From positions 107,832 through 171,831 of the forward strand of contig BDDD01002381.1 of the NCBI GenBank assembly GCA_001972305.1: a DNA stretch of 64,000 nt, in the 5' to 3' direction. Source of the DNA: Cephalotus follicularis. Its lineage: Eukaryota; Streptophyta; Magnoliopsida; Oxalidales; Cephalotaceae. Position numbers and translations under genes: made by a program. This document shows, in pieces, positions 1 through 10,986 of the stretch (the stretch's first letter is position 1; every line of letters starts with the position of its first letter). The notes under the pieces were generated by a model that was given only the letters and a program-made list of their open reading frames with translations, was not told the origin of the DNA and made no database searches.

Positions 1-1249
1 TTAGAATCATTCGCATTTCAATCATCAATTCATTTCATATCAAAATGCGATGCAAACATATGCTCAAAATGCAAGTCAGTCTCTCAACAGTCGGTTGTCG
101 CTTCATGACAATCGGCTGTTTCCTCATGACAGTCGGTTGTTTCCTTTAAACAGTCGGTTGCCCTCGATTTTGCAATAGGTTGCCTCCCTTAGCAGTCAGT
201 TGTCTCATGGTTGACTGTCGGCTGCTCGCATAACGGTTGGCTGTCTCCTCAAAATAGTCGACTGTTTCGTGAACAGTACGTATCTTCTACATCGCCACTT
301 AACCCAGCATTACCACATCAGTGAATCCGGCCAAAGAAAAACATGGACAGTCGACTGTCATCCCAAACAGTCGGCTGTGCCATCAACCAGTCAGCTGCCT
401 TCTCTTGGCAGTAGGCTAATCACTCAGCAGGAGCAAAATCTCCATTAAAACGCATGAACAGTCGAATGGCTCCTTAGCACAGTCGGCTCTTTCCTTTGAG
501 CAGTCAGATGTTCGAACTGAACAGTCACTTGTAGGCTTGGGCAGTGGGCTGTCCTCTTTCGACAGTCGGCTGGTCATACGCGCAGTGCACAAAAGTAGCA
601 GAAAATACATGCAACCATTAATCCAAATCATATCATAATAGAGCCTTTATAATCAACAACACATTTCATGCTTATATCACAGTCCATTGCATGCATTTAA
701 TTCATAACGTCCATTATAACGGAACTTAAATCACAATTATGAAAATTCCCCTACCTTAGAACTCCAAGTTAGGAATTGCAATCCCCCTCTTTAAGTCCAA
801 ATCCGTGGCCTTTGCACTCTCAAAATCCGTACAGCAGCTCCCACAAACTCGGTTCTTGCCACTGGTTTGAGTCTCCAAGTCCTTAGCTCAAAAAAAAACA
901 CCTTGGATCGACAACACACTCACTTCCTCCTCTTCCTCTCCACTCTATTATTCTCTCCTTTCCTGGCAGCAAGTTATGCTTTCTGACGCCTGGCAGTCGA
1001 CTGCCCCAACATGGTAGCTGGCTGTCTCTGCCTACTGTTCTTCAAAGCAGCTGGCTGGTTCCTTCACTTAGGGTCCAATTGGCTGGCTCCTTATGGAAGT
1101 CGACTGCCCGCCTATTTTCAACACACCAACACATCTTTTCTTGCAACTTTTCAACACACTAAAGAGGAAAATCACGGTTCTCATTAATTCAGAGCGTAAA
1201 TTACATTGAAATACAATATTACACTTTAATGAAAATCCCGGGCGTTACA
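1..1249 (-). repeat. LTR of gypsy element A (3' LTR, runs off window start)
   Basis: Read on the minus strand, this LTR begins TGTAACGCCCGGG at 1249. Immediately before it is a purine-rich GAGGGGTGGA tract, the expected PPT. The same sequence recurs at 4178-4761, which supports it as a repeat unit. The distal end lies beyond base 1, so the full length is unknown. The LTR carries a 21-base-period motif array (88-592) and a second motif cluster around 990-1105. The strand is set by the adjacent integrase, also minus. No coding frame here looks real. Confidence 0.8.
88..592. repeat. About 21-bp-period array of CAGTCGGCTG-like motif in LTR A
   Basis: Motif copies start at about 88, 109, 130, 151, 173, 193, 215, 234, 255, 274, 348, 368, 388, 409, 428, 459, 480, 501, 522, 542, 563 and 583. 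Steps are mostly 19-22 bases. The consensus is CAGTCGGCTG, with variants CAGTCGACTG (a perfect palindrome), CAGTCAGTTG and CAATCGGCTG. The roughly 11 bases between copies are pyrimidine-rich (CTC/TTCC) but poorly conserved, so the motif, not the whole unit, is what is kept. Confidence 0.85.
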
Positions 1250-2529
1250 TCCACCCCTCATTAGAGGAATTTCGTCCTCGAAATTAAAACAACACTAAAA
1301 CAAAAGAGGGTAACGCTCTCTAATGTCCTCCTCGCATTCCCTAGTCACCTCATCGGGTCAATGGAACTACCACTGAACCTTCACCATAGGAATGGTTCGG
1401 TTCCTCAATACCTGTGTCTTCCAATCCAAAATATGTAACGGTAACTCCTCTCAAGAAAGGTCATCTCGCACAGGAACAGAATCAAAATTCAAGACATGTT
1501 ACGGGTCTCGAATATATCTCCTCAGCATAGACACACAGAAGACATCGTGCACATTTGACAGTGCAGGAGGTAAAGCTAGAAAATAAGCCACCTCCCCAAC
1601 TCTCTCTAAGATCTCAAAAGGACCAATGTAGCGCGGAGCTAACTTGCCATTCTTCCCAAATTTTTGCACACCCTTCCATGGCGAAACATTTAGAAACACA
1701 TGATCACCAACGTCGAAGGTCAGAGGCCTCCTCTTGACGTTGTCCATATAGCTTTTCTGCCTGCTTTGAGCTGCAAGCAGTTTCTCCCTGAAAAACCTGA
1801 CTTTCTTAGAAGTCTCCTCCACCAGATTCGACCCAAGCAAAGGTCGCTCACCAACCTCATCCCAACAAATGGGTGATCTACACTTTCTTCCATACAGTGC
1901 TCGTATGGTGCCATACCAATACTGGAATTATAGCTGTTATTATAAGAAAACTCTATCAGATGAATATGGTCTCCCAAGTACCAGCAAAGTCAATAATACA
2001 AGCTAAGAGCATATCCTCCCAAGTCTGGATAGTACGCTCTGACTGGCCATCCGCCTGTGGGTGGAAAGTTGTGCTCAGGTTCAGCTTCATCCCAAAAGCT
2101 GTCTGGAACCTCTTCCAGAAGTTGGAAGTGAAAATATAGTCTCTGTCACAGACTATGCTCACGGGAACACTGTGTAGTCTCACTATCTCCTTCACACACA
2201 ACTGAGCCAACTTGCTCGCAGAATCAGTAACATGAGTAGGCAAAAAGTGTACTGACTTTGTGAGCCGATCCACAATGACCCACACTGCATTGTGATGGTT
2301 CTGAGTCAGAGGAAAACCCGAAAAAAAAATCCATCATCACATGCTCCCATTACCACTATGGAGTTGGTAAAGGCTGTAACAAACCCACTGGCCTCTGGTG
2401 CTCAGCCTTGACAGTCTGACAAGTATAACACTTTGCAACATTATCAGCAATCTCTTTCTTCATACCAAACCACCAGTAATTCCTTCTCATGTCTTGATAC
2501 ATTTTTGTGCTGCCAGATGTATGCTATAC
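1250..2529 (-). pseudogene. Gypsy integrase and chromodomain-like tail, element A (broken)
   Basis: Minus-strand fragments give the end of a Ty3/gypsy integrase, which would insert element cDNA into chromatin. From high to low coordinates: remnants of the pre-core segment (2529-2290), the core with VDRLTKSVHFLP and [20 protein letters not shown] (2285-1956), a frameshift near 1960, then EFSYNNSYNSSIGMAPYE (to about 1840) and the C-terminal barrel with VGDHVFLNVSPWKG and GKLAPRYIGPFEILERVG (1840-1499). Below 1500 a chromodomain-like REC/EEDIRERYP segment can be read through stops. Several frameshifts and stops make it non-functional. LTR B interrupts it at 2530. The family assignment (Tekay-type chromovirus) is inference from the integrase tail. 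Confidence 0.85.
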
Positions 2530-4177
2530 TGTAATGACCAGAAGTTTCATCAAAGATGTTATTTATAGAAATATGATTTCTATTTTGAAATTGACGAATA
2601 TTCAAGGGACACGTAGTATGACGAATATACTGTTTTGGATGAATGTCATGTTGAAAGCGTCAATTTCAAAGGTTAAGAGTTGACAAAGATGTCTAAAGCG
2701 CCGACAATTTTACTAAAAGTGGAGACACTTTGAGATTAATCGTCAACGCAGAGGGCCCTCTTTGCGCCGGTTAAAAATAGAGAACTTTGGAATTGGAAAA
2801 ATTCCTTTAAGCGGCGACGCTTGGATCAAAGTGGCGACGCTTGGGGCAACTGATGACGCTCCAAATGTAAGCTTCAAAATCAAGTACTGAGGTTGACCTG
2901 GACAAGAATTAAAGCAGCGATGCTTTGTAGGAAAGAGTCAGTGCTTTAGTCAGGATAGAAGTTGGAGAAATCAGGACAAGCTTGCGAGCGGCGACACTTG
3001 AACAAAAGTGGCGACGCTTTCACCTACAGACCAGTTGCCAAAGTCTGACTTTTTGTCATTTTGTGAGTTAAATTCCTTAATTATGGACAAGTGGTAGGCC
3101 AGGGGGAAGAACTTGAGATATTATCAGATGATATAATAAATGTCACCATTGTATTGGATTGAATTTTGGCACATGGGCTATTTTGGGCAGATGACTCATG
3201 AGAGAGAGAGAAAGGGAGAAGACTTACTCCCCAAGTAACCAGCCTATTTATGGGCATTAAGGACCTGAATTAAGTCATTTTGGCTGAGAAGGAAAGTGCT
3301 CCTGCTGAGAGTGAAGTGGAGAATTCATGGGAGAGCAAAAGAGAAGGAGATTAAAGAAAATTAAGGAAATTCTATACCCATTTTTATGAAAGTTTCCCCT
3401 GTTTTCATTCCAATTACACAACAGATAGTTCTATTCATATCTTGCTCGTTTCTTGATGAAATTTCAAATGGTTTAATGTTTTGGAAACTTCAAGAAATAT
3501 ACTTTAACTGTTATGTTTTACACAGCTTGAAATTTTGTCGAATTCTTGATGAGAATCCATGTTCCATTTTTCTCATGTTCTATTTTCATAAGGAAGCATT
3601 GACTTCAAAAATTTATAACGGATTCGATTCTCAACCAATTTTTATGATCTTGAGCTTCCTAAATTCGTGAAGATGTCTACTTTAATTATATAGTTTTATG
3701 TTTTCTATGAAAATGCCTATTTCTATATGAAATATATGTTTTGGAAACGTGATGCAAAACTGATTTATGAATGCATTGAGTTATGTACTCAAATGAAGAG
3801 AAATATTTATGAATGGTTTAAGAAATGTTATAAAATGATGTTTATGAACGCTTTGAGATGATCACTCAAAGTATTGAAGAAATTCTTATGAAATGATGAA
3901 TGAACCACCCTTGGATTGCGATCCAAGGGGAATGAATTCGAGATGGATTAATGTTAACGGAGCGAGCTGCTCACGGACATGCATGAGATGTAAGGATAGT
4001 AGTCGGGGAGTGCACAATGCCCCGGTGAAGAGGTGTAAAAGGGTTCATTAAGGTTTTATGACTTCCATGTTTATGAAATGTACTAGTTACGAATTTTGAC
4101 TGGAAAAGAGATATGTTTTACGAAATGATCTAGTTATGAGTTTAACTAGATAAATGATATGATGAAATGTGTTTTAC
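2530..4177 (+). mobile_element. LTR B (solo or truncated), inserted in element A integrase
   Basis: It begins TGTAATGACC exactly where the minus-strand integrase of A stops being readable. It contains paired GCGGCGACGC motifs (2811-3017) and a segment around 3960-4030 with a GTCGGGGAGTGCACAATGCCCCGG-type block that resembles other chromovirus LTRs. At about 4177 it gives way abruptly to LTR A sequence with no clear CA end or target duplication, so the right end is probably truncated. There is no pol or gag inside. A 94-codon open frame (3386-3670) has no recognisable similarity. Confidence 0.6.
2695..3017. repeat. GCGGCGACGC motif copies at about 20-bp spacing in LTR B
   Basis: The CGACGC core occurs at 2815, 2835 and (as TGACGC) 2854. 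A second pair lies at 2918 (CGATGC) and 2939, and a third at 2992 (CGACAC) and 3012. Within each cluster the step is 19-21 bases. Weaker copies lie at about 2700-2770. Each motif is typically preceded by AAAG or AAGT and followed by CTTTG or CTTGG. Confidence 0.7.
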
Positions 4178-4761
4178 CAAATCCGTGGCCTTTGCACTCT
4201 CAAAATACGTCCAGCAGCTCCCACGAACTCGGTTCTTGCCACTGGTTTGAGTCTCCAAGTCCTTAGCTTAAAACAAAGCACCTTGGATCAATAACACACT
4301 CACTTCCTCCTCTTCCTCTCCATTCTATTATTCTCTCCTTTCCTCACTACAAAAATGGTGAATATTGCAAAAAGAAAAATATGTTTTTATAGAAAAAAAT
4401 ACATCTCTCCCTCTTCTACCGATATAAATCCAAAACAACCGCCTTTCTGTCACGCAAGGCCTGGCAGCACGTTATGCTGTCTGACGCCTGGCAGTCGACT
4501 ACCCCAACATGGCAGTCAGCTCTCTCTAACGACAGTTTTCAGTCTGCTGTTCCTCACAGCAGCTAGCTGGTTCCTTCACTTAGGGTCCAGTCGGCTGCCT
4601 CTTTATGGCAGTCGGCTGCCCGCATGTTTTCAACATACCAACACATCTTTTCTTGCAACTTTTGAACACACTAAAGAGGAAAATCATGGTTCTCATTAAT
4701 TCAGAGCGTAAATGACATTGGAAATACAATATTACACTTTAATCAAAATCCCAGATGTTAC
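4178..4761 (-). repeat. Second fragment of LTR A
   Basis: From AAATCCGTGGCC onward this matches 802-1249 closely, including the GCTCCCACRAACTCGG block and the terminal GATGTTACA (minus TGTAAC) at 4761. Relative to the first copy it has about 115 extra bases at 4345-4459. It also keeps CAGTCGACTA, CAGTCAGCTC and CAGTCGGCTG motifs at 4492, 4513, 4588 and 4609. It ends directly against the Athila gag remnant, so this is a rearranged fragment, not a complete LTR. Confidence 0.75.
4345..4459. mobile_element. About 115-bp insert starting CACTACAAAAA in LTR A fragment
   Basis: Compared with the copy at 941-1000, this segment is extra. It begins CACTACAAAAATGG, the classic terminal sequence of CACTA elements. 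It is flanked by CCT on both sides (4342-4344 and 4460-4462), matching the 3-bp duplication CACTA elements make. The far end (CACGCAAGG) is not an inverted copy of the start, so it would have to be end-truncated, or the first copy may simply carry a deletion. Confidence 0.35.
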
Positions 4762-4764
4762 ACG

Positions 4765-5380
4765 TAGGAACGTTTCCTATGCAATCTACTCAGACTTCTA
4801 CTGCATATGAGGCATGCGCCTTATGTGCTAGCCCAACACATTACATGAGTGATTGCCCACTTGCAGTGCAATATCTTGAATTTATTCAAGAGCAAGCACA
4901 AGCAGTACAAGGAGTCTCTAGACCGGGTAATGATCTATTCTCCAACACATATAACCCGGGATGGAGAAATCACCCCAGTTTTTCATGGAAGCAGCCCAAT
5001 ACAAGCCAAAATCCACCGTATAGGCAAGATAATTCCTTTCTTTGTCAGAATGCCTATAGGGATATGCAACAATAGAATTTTCCACCTTAAGCGCCTATGG
5101 CAATTGAAGACAAAATGGATAAGGTACTAATGGCTTTGGAGGGGATTACCAGAAATATGATCAAATTCTCCACTCCCATACCCAATCCATTTCCAAATTG
5201 GAATCTCAAATAGGGCAGCTAGTTGACATCATTAGGAAGAGAGAAGAAGACCTCTTACCTAGTCAAGTGGTAGGTAACCCTAGAAATTAGTCTGGACAGT
5301 GTTCCCACATTGAACAAGCTCAAGCAATTACTACTTTGAGAAGTGGTAGAATAATTGTAGAACCACAAGTCATTGTCACC
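4765..5380 (+). pseudogene. Athila-type gag, C-terminal part with zinc knuckle
   Basis: The first frame (to 5075) has a knuckle CALCASPTHYMSDCP (C-X2-C-X4-H-X4-C) followed by the Athila signature NTYNPGWRNHPSFSW. After a stop and frameshift, gag continues from about 5165 with KLESQIGQLVDIIRKR and then TTLRSGR, the usual end of Athila gag before protease. Gag would form the particle core. The N-terminal two thirds and the 5' LTR are absent because the copy starts abruptly against LTR A sequence at 4762. At least three in-frame stops make this a pseudogene. Confidence 0.8.
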
Positions 5381-6071
5381 TAAAGCACCTTTTTCCGAGT
5401 GTTTGCGATCTCCGTCTTTAGTTCCTCTGTTGGGTAAAAAGGCTGGAAGGATGGAAGAGATGATGGAACTATTTAAGCAGGTCCAGATCAACCTTCCTGT
5501 CCTTGATGCGATACGACAAGTTCCAACGTATGCCAAGTTCCTAAAAGACTTATCCACCACAAAATGTAAGCCGAAAACACACATTCCAAAAACAGTCCAT
5601 TTAAAAGAACAAGTGAGCGTAGTGCTTTCCAACAAACTGCCGCCCAAACTGAATAACCCCGAAGCCCCTCTGATATCGTGTAAGATTGGAAATTTACTCA
5701 TAGATAGAGCACTCTTGGATTTAGGGGCCGACGTTAACATCCTTCCTATCTCAGTTTATGACCATTTTGGATTTGGAGAATTGAGACCCACTGAGGTGAC
5801 CCTTCAACTTGCTGATAGATCTCTGAAAATTCCTAAGGGAATTATTGAGGACATTTTAGAGAAAGTAGGCAAGCTTTATTTAACCGTGGGTTTCTTTGTG
5901 CTCGATATGGAAACACCTACGATTGGGAAACCACATTCGATTATCTTAGGTCGTCCTTTCTTAGCCACAGCAAATGCTTGCATAAATTGTCGATCCGGAG
6001 CCATGGACATATTATTTGGTAATAAGAAGTTGAGACTAAACATCTTCAATGCAGCCCTAGGACCGCAATAG
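5373..6071 (+). pseudogene. Athila-type retropepsin (gag-pol junction), 232 codons open
   Basis: The frame starts in the pre-protease linker (FKQVQINLPVLDAIRQVP...AKFLKDL, about residues 30-65), typical of Athila polyproteins. It then enters the aspartic protease: IGNLLIDRALLDLGADVN holds the catalytic D-L-G-A in place of the usual DTG/DSG form, as in the family. The flap region follows (VTLQLADRSLKIPKGIIED), then HSIILGRPFLATANA, the conserved ILGRPFL motif. The protease would cleave the element's own polyprotein. This is the longest uninterrupted frame of the element, but upstream gag and downstream RT are lost, so it is a relic. Confidence 0.85.
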
Positions 6072-6089
6072 GAGGAGTTTGTTTTGCCA

Positions 6090-6754
6090 TAGATAGGATA
6101 GATAGGACATATCTTCTGAGTTTCGTTGGCGACGATTGTGAGACCGATTCAGACATTGTTGAGATTAATGCCTTGTTGGATTTTCATTTGATACACTTGA
6201 CTCCTGATAGGATTGACACACAATGGTTCAAAAATGAAGCAGAGTTAGCATGGCTAGAAAACAAGATCAATGAGCCAACTTCGGGTAGTGAATGGGATCA
6301 TCAATCCCATTACACCCATAAAATTACCACGCCTGACCAAACATATTTTGATGAAAATTTTCAAATCAAATTCATAAAATGTTTGGAAGAATTCGAAGAA
6401 TTAGAAGCCACGCAAAAGGAAGTTCTGAGTTGGTTAGACGATGGGCTCATTGATTCAATTTCAGATAATCAATGGGATGATCTGTCCCATTTCACGAAAA
6501 AGCTTAGCACGCCGTCCCATCTTCACACCACCCTTGAAAAGAACTTTTTCTTTACTAAAGATCAAAAAGGATGGAGGGTCTGCATTCTCAATGCTCACAT
6601 GTTTTACTGGTTGGTTGGCCATACTTATTCTAGTTTTCTTAATTGTTTTTACTGGTGGGATTCTTATAGGGAGGGTTCTTATATTATAAAAGTTGTTTTC
6701 TACCATTGTGTTGATGCACTTAAATGTTATGATTCTATTGATGGTTTTTATTGA
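6090..6754 (+). pseudogene. Athila pol linker between protease and (missing) RT
   Basis: A 193-codon open frame (6173-6754) continues the polyprotein with an acidic, low-conservation stretch (LAWLENKINEP, CLEEFEELEATQKEVLSWLDDG) such as Athila elements carry between protease and RT. The RT, RNase H and integrase that should follow are not present on either strand. The last 50 codons instead fall into T-rich sequence, and in an overlapping frame (6441-6689) they read as a hydrophobic run (WLAILILVFLIVFTGGILIG). I cannot tell whether that is an env-like transmembrane remnant or chance. Confidence 0.55.
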
Positions 6755-7710
6755 TGGAAATATTTTTGGGAAGCCATTTGTATTGTTCAAACTGTTCTTT
6801 CACTTGGTATTTTTAAGTTTGCTTGGACAGGTTTTAAAGACACATTTAACATCCATGGGCCACGTTTGAAACCATATGTGAATGGAATTATTGACGGATA
6901 GATCATTGAGTCTATTGACCTGATTGATCCTGTTTACACTCCTCTTTGATATCCACACCAGCTGCGTCTAGCCAAAGACGTTAAAGCAAAACGCTTAGTG
7001 GCAGGCCACCCACTGTGTTTTTATTTAGTTTATTTATATACCTCAATTCTTTTATGTTTTTCTTTTCGATTGTTTTTGTAGGTAAATTACATGCAGTTTG
7101 ATGTTTCCACAGTTCAAAATTTCCACTGTACTGATAAATTCGTTCAAGCTCCATTGTATGGTGTTTGCTCCATCCATGACATTTCAGATTGAAAAGAGTG
7201 GAAGAATAAAAAAAAGAGAAAAAGAAAAGCAAAAGAAAGAAAATATGTGTAAGTGCTAAAGTTTTTTGTCCGACTATGAACTAGATTTTATTTTACTAAG
7301 AATGCATATCTTGATTGGTTATATATGTGTGAAATAACAAAAATTTTAGTAAAACTCCTCAATTGAGATGTGTTTTGATTCTAGAACTTGGAACGAGATA
7401 ATAAAATTCAAGTATGGGGGTGTTCTATGAATTTTTTAGTAGAGATACATTTAACCTATTGTCAAAGTTTTGATGAACTGAATTTTGTGTGTTTATTCGC
7501 TTGGAAAACACTCACGAGACAAAACCCATCCACTTGGGCCACCTAGGGGTTTAAAGGCATATTGCATCTGCTAAATGCAATCGTGATTCCTACGAAAGTT
7601 AGTTAGGTTTTTGTTTGTGTTTGCTGTGTATGTTTTAGTTTTTATGTTGTTGTTTTTAGCTTTTAATTTTGTTTGCTTGAGGACAAGCAAAGTGTAAGTA
7701 TGGGGGTATT
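6755..7710 (+). other. Athila 3' non-coding region with PPT
   Basis: No coding signal is seen. The stretch contains purine-rich runs (about 7208-7245) and twice the phrase AGTATGGGGGTGTT/ATT (7412-7424 and 7698-7710). Athila elements characteristically carry AGTATGGGGG as the polypurine tract just before the 3' LTR. The second occurrence directly abuts the LTR start at 7711. Confidence 0.7.
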
Positions 7711-9310
7711 TGATAAGCATAAAAATGTGTGATTTTAATGATTTATTTATTATCTTTTTATTCTTGGAATAGACTACTGTGGTGGGGTTTATTTGATTTT
7801 CAGGTATTATTTGATTATTGTGGAATAAGAGAAAATATAACTAAAACGCTACTTTTTGAGTTAAAGTGGTTTGAAGTCAAAAATCGGTTAAAGAGTGCAC
7901 CCACTTATGAGAGAGAAGTCAAAATTTATGAATCAAAAGATATTGAATATTGGGCTCATTTTGTTCATAAAATTATTTGGAGTACTTTTAGTTCTTGAGC
8001 CGGTTCATTCTGAAACTTCGACGAAGAGATATTGCAAGAAAATAAATGTTGAATCATTAAAGGCTATTGCTATCAGCATACTGACATCAGCCGCAATTCA
8101 ATCCATGCAACGCATCAACGCCATCCATGTAGGCCATGCATTCATCAAGCCCAACATGCATCAATTTAACACCAATTAAAGCACCACCATCCCATGCGCC
8201 AAAAGCAAAATGCCACAAAGCCCTGCATCAATTCATGTGTCTTCCATGTATCAAAGCATCAAACGTCCAGCCCATGCATTTCATGCGTGCAACATGCGCC
8301 TCACCAATCAGCGCCTCTGTCAAATAAGGAAAAAAATCAAGCGAGCCGCCACACTTTTATGCTTTAGGTTTAGATTGGCTACACATGTATGTATATATAT
8401 ATATCATAAAGCGGCAAAAGGAAAAGCAGTAGACAGTAACGAGACCAGTAGAGAGGGTAGACGCACGGCAGTGGAGAAGATTGAAGGCAGCAACAAGTTT
8501 TTAATGAGGAATTCAGTACAGAAAATTGTTGTCATCATCATTATGCTCGGCTAAGTTTCTCTAATCCCTAGATGTAGATGAACTCATGTTATATAAGTAT
8601 TTCAGTTTTGGTTTCAAGTTTAATTGCATGTTTGTGAGACATTTTTTTCTTATTAATGTAGTGACAACATTGATGAGAAGAATTTTTAATATATAAAATC
8701 TGTTTTGATGATTTATTGTTAGTAGCTTTATTTCATCTATATCATGCAATATCTGTCTATGTGATTGAACCAATGACAGCCTGTAACCAATCAACCTTTT
8801 GAGAGTATCAAGGTGTGAAAGGATAGGTTGTACCTAGGCTAAATCACTAGTTTGTTGTGTTAACCAAAGACACCCTTTAACCAATTAACCTTTTGAGAGT
8901 ATCAAGGTTTGACAGGATAGGTTGTACCATGGTTAATTCGGTAATTTCTGCACCAAACTGAAACTTGTGCCATGAATTTGAATATATATATATACATGCA
9001 GGGATTCTCACATCTACAGGATTGTTGTTTCATATTATTTTTCTTATTTATTTATTTTGTTAGTTTACGTTAGATATTTAATTTGAGTTGTTTAGTTTTT
9101 CGTTAAATTAATTTAATCCAAATCAATCCTATTTTCAATCCATTTTATTTGCATTGTTAGCTTAGATTAAATTAATTTCAAGTTTGTTATTTTTGTTTAG
9201 TTGCCTCCTAAGTTTATTTTTATCGAATCTCCTTTCAGCTCTTCATGGGAACGATCCCTACTTCCACTTGCTAAATTGTTATATGAGAGTAATTTTGATT
9301 CAGCCTAACA
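7711..9310 (+). repeat. Athila-type 3' LTR
   Basis: It starts TGATAAGCAT immediately after the AGTATGGGGGTATT tract, the usual Athila LTR start. The 3' end is placed near CAGCCTAACA (9310), but 9320 (ACCATCA) is also possible. The roughly 1.6-kb length fits Athila LTRs. It contains an AT microsatellite (about 8388-8404) and an internal tandem duplication (8764-8947). No matching 5' LTR is present in the window. Short open frames at 7895-8554 look fortuitous. Confidence 0.75.
8764..8947. repeat. About 93-bp tandem duplication inside Athila LTR
   Basis: Two adjacent units share the core CCTTTTGAGAGTATCAAGG and GGATAGGTTGTACC. Unit 1 is about 8764-8853 and unit 2 about 8857-8947. They differ at scattered bases, so the duplication is not recent. 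Confidence 0.85.
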
Positions 9311-9870
9311 ACAACCATCAGCAAGTCCGCCCCCTACTAGCTCCCCTCATCCGTCGTTGATAGGAGCCTGATTCAAAAATATTGTTACGTTTCAATGTAA
9401 ACATATCTAACAAAATATAACAAAAAAGCTTAAACAATACAAAAAATAGTTCAAGGTCAAATATTGTGACATAACAAATTTCCTTACTAGCGCTGGGAAC
9501 ATCGGTTTCCTACTCCCGTGTGCCTAACTCCATGGTGTCAGACTCGGGACGCGTATATTCGGAGGGTGTGGTAGAATCTCCAAGAATAGAGGAACACGTG
9601 ACTCTACGCGGCATATATGAAAGAACTCACCGTATTTAAAAATGATACAAACTACATAAAGTTGTCCTACTATATATTATCATATTACAATGTTGTGCCA
9701 AATTAGATGATTAAGAATACTCTTTCAAACAGTATTTACTACATATACTACACTATTAACTTACAGTTTAATCTATGCTATCAATATCCATGTCATCTTT
9801 ACTATTGGAATCATATTCCATCACTCCATCATCCTCATCCGTGTCAGAAACATCGTCTTTCCATTCACTT
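9311..9870 (-). other. CACTA 3' part downstream of TNP2, nothing firmly identified
   Basis: The stretch lies between the Athila LTR end and the recognisable end of TNP2. Minus-strand 9590-9480 reads as a coding-like segment rich in S, T, P and E (STTPSEYTRPESD), and 9365-9330 reads RRMRGASRGRT. These might be exons of the second CACTA gene (TNPA-like), but I have no motif to confirm it. No CACTA terminal inverted repeat was found here. Confidence 0.3.
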
Positions 9871-9872
9871 TC

Positions 9873-10499
9873 CTAGTCATCTGTATAGTCATGGTCTGAC
9901 GTAGGATCCCTTATTCTACTATTTGGAGGCAATACTACCTCCTCCCATTCCCCATCTCCTTGAAAGGAATCTTCACTTTCAGGTCTTAAATCAGTTGCAA
10001 ATGATCGTAGTGGATCGGTGGCGACATCTTCTTGCAATGTCATATCCATACCCAAATCATCGCCATCTTCTTCTTCATAATCAAGAAGGCTGTAGGCATT
10101 TCTGGGTTTCGTTTTTATGACAGTCACCCACCCTTTGTACCTACGATCGTTGGAAACCCTGGGTGCGTAGAACACCCACATAGCTTGACTTGCTAGCATG
10201 AATGGTTCATTTGTGGGGAGTTCCTTTTCTTGGATAAAATGAACAATCCCAAACTCATTTACTCATGTACCTCTCTCCGATGTGTCAACCCAATCACACT
10301 TGAATAAAACAATTTTATTGTCTTTTCTGTAGAAATCGAGCTCCACAACGTCGACCAAGGCTCCGTAGAAGTCACTACAAATATCATTCTGAGTGCTTCC
10401 CTTGATCATTACACCGCAATTTTGAGTTGTTGAGGTCCTCAATGCATCTTTAGTGTGAAACTTGTACCCGTTGACGACATAACCCTTGCACGGCGTCAC
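9873..10499 (-). pseudogene. CACTA TNP2 C-terminal region (DUF4216-like)
   Basis: Minus-strand frames 10499-10263 and 10199-9873 carry the DUF4216 part of TNP2-type transposases. Seen are VNGYKFHTKDA and SDFYGALVDVVELDFY, then FKCDWVDTSERGT, then the VFYAPRVSNDRRYKGWVTVIKTKPRNAY block, followed by an acidic tail (YEEEDGDDLGMDM). A break at about 10200-10263 separates the two parts. The domain accompanies the catalytic part of En/Spm transposases; its role is not well defined. It is a broken remnant of the CACTA gene on this strand. Confidence 0.85.
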
Positions 10500-10986
10500 T
10501 TTTGTAGCAGGTGCACTTGCTAAATGTCGTAGACGGGTGTCAACTTCCTTGTCGTTCTTAACCTATTAAGTGTGAAATGTACACACGTAACATAGAAATC
10601 AATATCAACAATTAAAAATCATGAAACTTATAAACGCTTTGTAGAGATATTCTGGCACTACTTACACGGCTTTGAAACCATTTCACAAAGTGTGCATCGC
10701 GTTCTTCTTCAATTTGTTTGGGGGTAATGTTATGGTCTAATTCGCTAACAAGTTGTTCGTACTCACTACAACAAAGAATATAAGTGAGATACGTTCAAAT
10801 TGCACAATTCGTATAAATAGAGTATAAAATTAGTGCAATATATATGTATATTTACTCAAGAAGAAGGCTAACTTCATCGCAGTTCAAAAGGATGTACAAA
10901 TATGCAGCCCCGTATTCTTGGTATGTCATATGTCTGTTCTCTGCCTTGCCCATTGCTTTACCGGGATGAGTAAATATGGATAGCAA
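10500..10986 (-). other. CACTA TNP2 degenerate/intronic stretch
   Basis: This lies between the DUF4218- and DUF4216-like parts. Minus-strand coding fragments occur (for example 10560-10500 and 10740-10660, with ERDAHFVKWFQSR), separated by AT-rich stretches compatible with introns. Splice sites were not assigned. Confidence 0.5.

Noticed and set aside
3386..3670. 94-codon frame in LTR B
   Set aside because: No similarity recognised, T-rich composition and inside an LTR, so treated as fortuitous.
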